This document shows, piece by piece, positions 12,101 through 18,329 of a stretch of DNA of 18,329 bases (position 1 is its first letter; each line of letters begins with the position of its first letter). Source of the stretch: Goniomonas avonlea. Lineage: Eukaryota; Cryptophyceae; Goniomonadida; Goniomonadaceae. Location: assembly GCA_003573635.1 (NCBI GenBank), contig QUTJ01031775.1, forward strand, positions 1 through 18,329, written 5' to 3'. The notes beneath the pieces are model-generated. The model was not told the DNA's origin. It was given only the letters and a program-made list of their open reading frames with translations, and did no database searches. The translations under genes were made by a program, and so were the position numbers.

Positions 12101-15100
12101 CCCCAGCCTCGCAGTGGCTGGCAGACACTCCGCCTCGTTCGGCGGCGCCGCGAGTTGGACCAACGCCGGCCGCCTCGTCCTGACGGTCTTCAGCGGGCAC
12201 AGTGTCAGCAACTCCATCGACTCCACTGTCACCTTTGTCCTCGTCAACAAGGTGTCGACGCAGACACCTGTGACCCCGCTGATGTCTGCCACGGGCTCCA
12301 GCCCCATTGCCCCGGCTGCCTCCAACGCCCCTGTCCTGGGCGCGGGCATGGCGCCCACAACCACGTGGTCTGTCAAGTCCAACACAGAGTCGACGCAGTC
12401 GCAGAGCGAACTGAACTCGCTCTCGTTCACGCTGCAGCCCACGGTTTCTCTCACCCCAGGCGACTTGGTCACCATCTCAGGTTTGACTGGAACCCAGACG
12501 CTCACCGCGTCGCAACTCGTCGTTCAGGGCGCTGGCGCTGCTATCTTTGGGCGAACTTGCTCCTGGACCCGCAACACTGGGATGCTGGTCTTCACAGTGG
12601 CACCAGGCCAGACGTTGCCTTCAAGCGCCCCCAGCGCGATTACTGTTGGTTTGGTGAATAAGGCCTCTGCTCAGGCTGCAGTCACACCCTTGGTGTCTGC
12701 GACGAGCCGCACTCCTATCGCGTCCACTCCCATGGACACCGCTGTCTTGCAGGCGGCTGGCGTCCCGACGTCCACATGGGTCGTGAAGGAGATGTCGGAG
12801 ACGTCGACGGTGCAAGGAGGCTTCAACACGCTCGCGTTCCGCATCCAGCCCAGCAACCCCCTCGTTGCCATGGACCAAATCACGATTGCCTCCCTCACCG
12901 GTGCGCTCACGCTCGACAACCCCATGCTGCCGGTCTCCGAGCCGCTGGGGCTGTTCGGTGGCACCGGTGCTTGGACCCGCAACACTGGCACCCTGGCGCT
13001 GACGGTGGCTCCGAACAAGACCATCGCTGCCACGTCGCTGACGCTGTTCAACATCACCATCACGAACAAGGTTGCGGCGCAGACCGCCGTTGTCCCGACC
13101 ATCGCTGCCACTGGCAGTCAGCCGATTGCTGCGACGGCGTTTGGCACTGCAGTTCTCGGGGCGCAGACGGCCCCCACCGCGACCTGGACCACAACTACAG
13201 TGGCCGAGTTGAGCCAGGTGCTTGGCGCTGCCAACGGTATCATTCTCGTCATTCAGCCGTCGGTGACCCTTGTCGCTGGCGCAAGTGTGACCTTCACGGG
13301 CCTTCAGAACACGCTGACCCCCGACTCGGCGAGCTTCCCTGTGGGAGGGACTAACGGCGCCACGTTTGGGTCCACGGGCACGTGGACGCAGAACACTGGC
13401 ACGCTCGTCATCACGGTAGCCAGCGGACAGACAGTGAGCAACGGAGGCGGGACGACGCTGTCCATCACCTTGACGAACTCGCTGTCTGTCCAGGTCGCCG
13501 CCGCGCCGTCTGTTTCTGCTTCAGGCGACACTCCGATCCCGCAGATCGCCATGCCTTCTGCCATTCTCGGAGCAAACTCCGCGCCGACGGCCACGTGGAC
13601 GACGAAGACAGTGACTGAGAGCTCCACGACGCAGTACCACTTCAACACCATCACCTTCAGCATCCGGCCGAGTGCGGCCCAGTCCGCCGCCTCCATTATT
13701 ACCATCGCTGGCCTTACAGGCTCCCAAACGCCCGACACGCCCAACATTCCTGTCGGAGGCGCTGGCGCGGCTATTTTCGCCAGCACTGGGGCTTGGACGA
13801 TGGACACTGGCACCCTTGTGCTCACGGTGTCCTCAGGTCAGACAGTCTCTGCGTCTGCGGACTCGGTTGTCAGCGTCACGTTGATAAACAAGCAGTCTGC
13901 CCAAGCTGCGGTGACCCCAACGATCTCAACCAGCGGCACTTCACCGGTCGTCGCCACTGCTATGAGTGCCGGCGTGCTTGCTTCCACTACTCTCCCTGCG
14001 ACGTGGACTGTCAAAACTGTGTCTGAGAGCTCGACAATCAAGGGTGCTCTCAACACCCTGACTTTCACGATCCGCCCCTCCGCAACCCTGGTCGCCGGGG
14101 ACGGAGTAACGATATCAGGACTTGTGGGCACAGAAACTGCGTCAACTGCCCTGCCCCTGACGCAGTCCTCGAGCCTGTTCCTCGCCAACGGTGTCTGGAC
14201 CCAGAGCACCGGGGAGCTTGTCCTCCAAGTGGCGAGCGGCAAAACCGTGCCGCACAACAGCGACACGGTGTTCAGCATCGCGGTCGTCAACAGCGTCGGG
14301 GCGCCGGCCGCAGCCACCCCCACGGTGGCCGCCACTGGCTCGCAGCCGATTCCTGTTGCATCAATGAGCGCGGCTATTCTCGGTGCGGGGAACGTGCAGT
14401 CTGTGACCTGGACCACCAAGAACGTCGCGGAGAGCTCGGTGCTGCAGGGTCAATTCAACACGCTGACGTTCACGCTCGCTCCGAGCGCCGTCCTCGCTGC
14501 CGGTGACCTCGTCATCATCTCCGGGATGACAAACACCCAGACCCCCGATGCCGCCAGCATGGTCGTCGCCGGCACTGGTGCGGCAGTCTTTGGGAGTTCG
14601 GGTGCCTGGACACAGAACACTGGAAAGCTCGTGCTCACTGTCGCCAGTGGCCAGAGCCTCCCGACAGCCGGGGCCATTGTCAGCATCACACTGGTGAACA
14701 AGGGATCCCTGTCTGCTGCCGTGACCCCAACCGTTATGGCCACTGGCACCAGTCCCATTGCTGCGGCAGCGATGAGTGCTGCCATCCTCGGTGCTGCCAC
14801 CGCGCCGACCTCCCTGTGGACCACGAAAATCAACTCGGAAACCTCGACTGTGCAGGGCAGTTTCAACACGCTGACGTTTGTGATCCGGCCCAACATCGCG
14901 CAGGCTGCTGGCGACCTGATCACGATCAGTGGCCTCACGGGCACGCTGACCCCCAGCAGCCCCCGCCTCACGGTCAACGACACTGCCAGCCAGTTCAATG
15001 GCACCGCGGCGTGGTCGCAGGACACCGGAACCCTCGTGCTGACTGTTGGGACGAGCATGAGCACGAGCGCGGACAGCGTCGTCTCCATCCTCGTCACGAA

Positions 15101-18100
15101 CAAGGGGTCCACCTCGGTCGCCGTCACGCCGACGCTCGCTGCCACGGGGAGCGCGCCTGTAATCGGGGTCCCGATGACGACTCTTGTTCTGGGGGCGGCC
15201 ACGACCCCGTCGACAACATGGGTGGTGGCCTCAGTGGGTGAGTCCACCACTCGCCAGAGTGCGTCCAACACCCTAACGTTCACGATCAAGCCGAGTGCCT
15301 GGGTCCCGCAAGGCGACCTCGTGACCATCTCGCAGCTCACAGGCACCCAGACTCTCGACACAGACCGGCTTGCTGTTAACGACGACGGTGCCAACGGCGC
15401 GTTCAATGGCACGGGCGTGTGGACGCAAAACGCTGGGACCCTGGTCCTGACTGTGCGCCAGGGCAAGGAGGTCGCCTCCGATAGAGAGTTCGTGTTCGTG
15501 ATTGTGCTGACCAACAAGGCGTCAGCGCAGACGGCGGTGGCCCCGAAGATCGAAGTCGCCGGTTGGAAGCCCATCAACGCGCTCGCGACCACAACCACCG
15601 TCTTGGGGGCTGCAGGCTCCCCTGTCTCTGTTTGGTCGGTGAAGACGGTCTCAGAGACGTCGACCACGCGCGGCGCCCTCAATCAGGTGGCTTTCGTGCT
15701 CACCCCGTCCATGCCGTTGCTGCCAGGCGACAAGGTGACCCTCGCTGGACTGACGGGGTCTCAAACAGTCGACTCTGCGGCGCTCGCAGTGACTGACAGC
15801 GGAGTGTTCGGGAGCACCGGAGCCTGGACCCAGAACACCGGCTCCTTGATCCTAACGGTTGCACCTTCCAAGACAGTGCCGACGACATCTGCGACCACCG
15901 TCGCCCTGACGCTCGTCAACAAGGCTGTCAGCCAGGCAGCCGTGGCCCCAACCGCGGCTGCGGCCGGCTCTGAGCCTATCGCAGCCGTCGCTGTCTCGGG
16001 CACCGTGTTCGGCGCGCCCACTGTGCCCGCAACCTGGGGTACGCTCACCAACTCAGAGACGTCGACCAACCGCGGCGCGGACAACGTCCTCACGTTCACG
16101 TTCAAGCCTCCGCTGCAAATGGCAACGGGGGATCGGGTGTCTATCACGTCTCTCACTGGAACACAGACTCCTTCTTCGAGCGCCCTCCCCTTGGCTGGCG
16201 CCGCGGCCCCCGTGTTTGGCAGCACCGCTAGCTGGACGCAGAACTCTGGCCTGCTCGTGCTCTCCGTTGCTTCCGGTCAGGCTCTCAGTTCGAGCACAGA
16301 TAGCGTCGTGTCTGTCACGCTCGTGAACAAGGAAGGCACGCAGGCTGGTGTCACTCCGTCTGTGTCTGGCTCAGGCTCTGTCGCCGTGGTTCAGGCGAGC
16401 GCTGGCACCCCCGTCTTGTCCGCCGCCGCCGCACCCATCGCCGTCTGGAGCACCAAAATTGTCGAAGAAACCGAGTCCGAGCAGGGCGCGTCCAACACGA
16501 TCCGGCTGTACATCAGGCCGAGTCGGCCCTTCGTCAGCGGCGACCTTGTCACTGTGTCGGGGCTCACCGGCACTCAGACGCCTGACAACACCGCGCTGCC
16601 TGTCGGCGGCTCCCAGGCCACCGCCTTCAACTCCACGAGTTCCTGGACGCAAAGCACCGGCACGCTGGTGCTCACGGTGCGACCTGGCGCGACCATCAGC
16701 AGCACAGCCGACTCAGTCGTGTCCGTGACGCTCACCAACAAGGGCTCAGCCTCCGTTCTCGTCACGCCCAAGATCTCCGCCACCGGCTCCAGCCCCATTG
16801 CGGTTGCGGACATGAGTGCCGCCATCCTCGGGGCTGCCGGCGCGGTGCGTGGCGTGTGGCTGACCAAGGCCAGCGAGGAGTCCTCGAGCACGCAGGGCGG
16901 CCTCAACACCCTTAGCTTCTCCTTCAGGCCGAGCGCGTCGCTCGTTGCCGGCGCCCAGGTCACGATCAACAGTCTGACAGGGACGCTGACCCCTGACGCT
17001 GCGTCGATGGCTGTCGGCGGAGGTGCCTCCGGTCTTTTCGGCGGCACCGGTGCTTGGACGCAGAGCACGGGCACTCTCCTTCTGACTGTCGCCGCTGGCC
17101 AAACCGTGAGCAGCCTGGCGATTAGCACCGTGACGATTTCGATCATCAACGGCCTTGCAGCCCAGGTCGCTGTGACGCCCACCATCGCTGCGACGGGTAT
17201 TGTCCCGATGCAACTCGCGACCATGAGCACCGCGGTGCTGTCTGGCAAGGGCACTCCGCCGGCCTTCTGGGCTCTGAAGACCGACCAGGAGACCTCCACC
17301 GTGCAGGGCGCCCTCAACACCCTCACGTTCGCCTTCCGCCCCACGCAGAACCTGCCTGTTGGCGACAAGGTCACCATCTCTGGGCTGTCTGGCACGCAAA
17401 CCGCTTCAGCCTCAGAGATGCCTGTGATCGACCCTGGCAAGCTCTTCGGCCTAACCGGCGCCTGGACGCAGTCTGGTACCCTGGTACTCACCGTCCACGC
17501 TCCGGTGCCCATGACCAACGCGTTCCAAGCGCCGATGTCGGCTGGCATGGTCTCGGCGACGACGGACTCCACGGTCTCCATCGTCGTCACCAACCCGTTC
17601 GCGGCACAAGCGGCCGTGACACCGACCATCTCAGCGACCGGAATGACCCCCGTGACGCCGCTTGCCATGGACTCTGCTTACACCAGCACGCCTGCCATCC
17701 TGGGGGCCGCCACCGCTCCGACCGCGACATGGACCACCGCTGTGAGTGCGGAGTCCACCACGACGCAGAGCGCGTTCAACACGCTGACCTTCACCTTGCG
17801 CCCCAGCGCTGTGCTGGATTCCAAGGACATGGTCAGCATCACCGGCCTCGTCGGCTCGCAAACCGTCTCGGGTGTGCTGCCACTCACCGGGACAGCCGCC
17901 GCAACGTTCAATAGCACGGGGGCGTGGACGCAGAACACTGGCGTTCTGGTGCTGACCGTTTCCTCGGGCTACAATGTCTCCGCAGGGGCGGACAGCGTCG
18001 TCGCCATCGTGCTCACGAACAAGGCCGCCACTCAAGTGGCCGTGACACCGAGCGTATCTGCGTCTGGCTCGTCTCCGATCGCAGCCGCAGCACTGTCGAC

Positions 18101-18329
18101 CGCAGTGCTGGCGTCCTCGGCCGCACCGACACCAACCTGGACCACCAAGACTGCCGGTGAGAGCAGCACTCTGCCCAACGCCCTTAACACCCTCACCTTC
18201 ACCATCCGCCCCTCGGTCGCCGTGCCAGCCGGCGACAAGGTGATTGTCTCCGGACTCACGGGCACGCAGAGCGTTGACGCCGCCGCTGCCGCGGTGAGCG
18301 GCGCCAACTCCGCAGTGTTCGGCTCCTCC
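3..18329 (+). CDS. Giant tandem-repeat protein, internal fragment (both ends outside window)
   Basis: The frame starting at base 3 runs 6,109 codons to base 18329 without a stop; no start or stop is visible, so this is an internal piece of a larger gene. The segment alone would be of the order of 0.6 MDa. It is built entirely of about 45 copies of a roughly 137-residue repeat. Alternating hydrophobic and small polar residues in NTLTFTLRP, GTLVLTV and VVSIVLTN suggest a beta-sandwich (Ig-like) unit; this is inference from pattern, and I do not recognise a named family. Composition is dominated by Thr, Ala, Ser, Val and Gly, with few charged residues and about ten Cys. No transmembrane stretch, signal peptide, coiled coil or catalytic motif is visible here. 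The coding frame is supported by landmark codons that all fall in one phase, by in-frame length changes, and by varied third bases under a constant protein pattern. A surface fibre, adhesin or wall/scale component is the likeliest role; function is unknown. Confidence 0.96.
1251..1292 (+). other. In-frame linker expansion between units 3 and 4
   Basis: The usual Met-Ser-Thr-Ala-Val-Leu-Gly linker start is replaced here by MDKAVPFATAAVLG, about seven to eight residues longer. Together with small differences elsewhere this makes the period from 939 to 1365 426 bases (142 codons). The extra residues include Lys, Pro and Phe, which are uncommon in neighbouring linkers. The Trp at the end of the linker is kept (ATWTT), so the domain junction seems intact. 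This could be an insertion or a small duplication of the AV motif. Confidence 0.8.
4569..6600 (+). repeat. Divergent island, units 12-16, with linker Trp lost three times
   Basis: The linker Trp, present before every other landmark, is Leu before unit 12 (codon at 4584), Phe before unit 14 (5406) and Phe before unit 15 (5808). Other conserved positions drift too. GLTG becomes GMGN in unit 12. In unit 15 the whole strand reads YVYTLANSLTTDG, with Lys- and Ile-rich flanks. The landmark motif is WNIVTF in unit 14 and INLITI in unit 16. The linker between units 12 and 13 contains an unusual Asn-Glu-Tyr-Tyr-Ala-Pro stretch. The frame, the core Trp and the VLTN Asn are still intact, so these units are diverged but not broken. 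They may be the oldest copies, copies under relaxed constraint, or a specialised sub-block. Confidence 0.8.
6672..7892 (+). repeat. WTKN sub-block, units 17-19
   Basis: Units 17, 18 and 19 are the only ones with Lys after Trp-Thr (WTKN, Trp codons at 6822, 7233 and 7638) instead of Gln, Arg or another residue. In the same units the loop after GLTG or GLVG reads Ala-Asp-Lys-Thr-Asp-Leu, Ala-Asp-Gln-Ala-Asn-Leu and Ala-Asp-Lys-Thr-Asn-Leu. Units 20 and 22 keep the Asp-Lys part (LDKTDL and PDKANI). Sharing of rare residues by neighbours is what stepwise tandem duplication would leave. Unit 20 also shares the linker motif Met-Arg-Gly with unit 17, seen in no other unit. Confidence 0.8.
8544..8594 (+). 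other. In-frame insertion between VLTN and VTPT of unit 21
   Basis: After the invariant Asn (codon 8541) the usual four residues, Gln and two residues before VTPT are replaced by PWEPTQ, then LILPGGDRVYT. The net gain is about ten residues, which accounts for the 441-base spacing from 8298 to 8739. The stretch carries Trp, Asp, Arg and Tyr, rare in this array outside fixed positions. It would sit in the connection before the next strand and probably forms an exposed loop. No known motif is recognised. Confidence 0.82.
12006..18185 (+). repeat. Late sub-family of units (30-44) with Asn-Lys after the last strand
   Basis: After the invariant Asn of VLTN, Lys is found in 11 of units 30-44 (30, 31, 32, 34, 36-41 and 44) but in only one of units 1-29 (unit 18). 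Those earlier units mostly have Pro or Ser. Two more markers follow the same trend: a Gly-containing loop after LTV (such as ASGQTV) becomes frequent from about unit 29, and the linker reads Glu-Thr-Ser before units 32, 37, 39, 40 and 43 against only units 15 and 28 earlier. Units here still differ at many positions, so this is not a recent block copy. It looks like a second expansion from a distinct founder. Confidence 0.82.
17496..17702 (+). other. Longest spacing in the array: two in-frame insertions between units 43 and 44
   Basis: The landmark spacing from 17316 to 17778 is 462 bases (154 codons), the largest in the window. About 12 extra residues lie in the loop after LTV (17496-17567), rich in Met, Pro and Ala and reading HAPVPMTNAFQAPMSAGM before rejoining the pattern at Thr-Asp-Ser-Thr-Val. 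About six more lie in the linker (17667-17702), where Met-Asp-Ser-Ala-Tyr-Thr-Ser-Thr-Pro precedes Ala-Ile-Leu-Gly. One residue is missing after Trp (WTQSGTL). The insert holds four Met, counting the linker Met, where most units have one in the same region. Confidence 0.83.
18186..18329 (+). repeat. N-terminal part of unit 45, cut by the right window edge
   Basis: Forty-eight codons of a normal unit are present, from NTLTFTIRPS through Gly-Asp-Lys, GLTGTQ and a Ser-Gly-Ala-Asn loop to the Phe-Gly-Ser-Ser just before the expected invariant Trp. The frame is open to the last base. There is no sign of a C-terminal anchor, membrane helix or stop, so the gene continues downstream. Confidence 0.93.

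Larger units (their letters stand above)
1..18329 (+). repeat. Array of about 45 diverged in-frame repeats, mean period about 410 bases
   Basis: The codon of the conserved Asn in the NTLTF motif marks each unit. It begins at 141, 537, 939, 1365, 1770, 2175, 2583, 2994, 3402, 3816, 4227, 4632, 5043, 5454, 5856, 6264, 6672, 7083, 7488, 7893, 8298, 8739, 9144, 9552, 9966, 10371, 10782, 11187, 11595, 12006, 12414, 12825, 13233, 13644, 14052, 14457, 14865, 15267, 15681, 16083, 16494, 16905, 17316, 17778 and 18186. Units are numbered 1-45 in this order. Spacings run from 396 to 462 bases, mostly 402-414, all multiples of three. Counting that Asn as residue 1, a typical unit has Pro-Ser at 9-10, Gly-Asp at 16-17, GLTG at 23-26, Pro-Asp at 30-31, invariant Trp near 51, Gly-x-Leu near 56-58, invariant Asn of VLTN near 80, VTPTVSATG near 88-96, Pro-Ile near 99, Met near 105, VLGA near 109-112, linker Trp near 118 and Glu-Ser near 125. 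Confidence 0.96.

Noticed and set aside
1-18329. Introns or frameshifts
   Set aside because: All 45 landmark codons are in the same phase and the protein pattern is continuous between them; no interruption needs an intron or frameshift to explain it.
1-18329. CRISPR array, satellite DNA or insertion sequences as the source of the periodicity
   Set aside because: The period is about 410 bases with diverged DNA and conserved protein, in-frame length changes and no spacers, inverted ends or transposase. It is a coding repeat.
3-18329. Polyketide synthase, non-ribosomal peptide synthetase or RTX-type identity for the giant protein
   Set aside because: No catalytic motifs, carrier-protein serine motif or glycine/aspartate-rich calcium nonapeptides were seen; the units are uniform and poor in acidic residues.
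3-18329. Ice-binding beta-solenoid because of high Thr content
   Set aside because: Ice-binding solenoids use short regular Thr-x-Thr coils; here the period is about 137 residues with mixed strands and invariant Trp and Asn, which fits separate globular beta domains better.

Overview
The whole window lies inside one giant coding sequence on the + strand. The reading frame whose codons begin at position 3 stays open to the last base: 6,109 codons, no stop, and neither a start nor a stop inside the window. I found no second gene, RNA gene, mobile element, CRISPR array, promoter or terminator. There is no non-coding stretch to describe.

The encoded segment is a head-to-tail array of one diverged protein repeat of about 137 residues (mean period about 410 bases). 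Forty-five copies of its Asn landmark fall between 141 and 18186. The tail of an earlier copy fills 3-140 and a truncated copy fills 18186-18329, so the array continues past both edges. Each unit carries an opening motif NTLTF, then GD-x-VTI-x-GLTGTQTPD, then FG-x-TG-x-WTQNTGTLVLTV, then VLTN, then VTPTVSATG, and a linker ending in a Trp and an ESST motif before the next unit. Three residues are unchanged in every copy I could read: the landmark Asn, the Trp of WTQ and the Asn of VLTN. All length changes between units are multiples of three bases.

Layout: 141-4560 holds typical, mixed units 1-11. About 4569-6600 is a divergent stretch in which three neighbouring linkers lose their Trp. At 6672-7892 three consecutive units share a WTKN variant. 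Units 21-22 and 43-44 carry extra linker or loop residues. From about 12006 to the end the units take on a different flavour, with Asn-Lys after the last strand, a Gly-Gln loop and Glu-Thr-Ser in the linker. This suggests at least two expansion phases. The copies are well diverged in DNA while the protein pattern is kept, so the array looks old and under selection rather than freshly amplified.

The protein is very rich in Thr, Ala, Ser, Val and Gly, with about ten cysteines in 6,109 residues and no obvious catalytic motif. An extracellular or cell-surface string of beta-sandwich domains is the most natural reading, but this is inference. The organism cannot be fixed from this window. It is GC-rich with C/G-rich third positions and no introns over 18 kb. 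A GC-rich microalga or other protist, or a bacterium with a giant surface protein, are both possible. I have an unverified recollection of similar GLTGTQTPD-like repeats in predicted giant proteins of microalgae, which makes me lean slightly to a protist.
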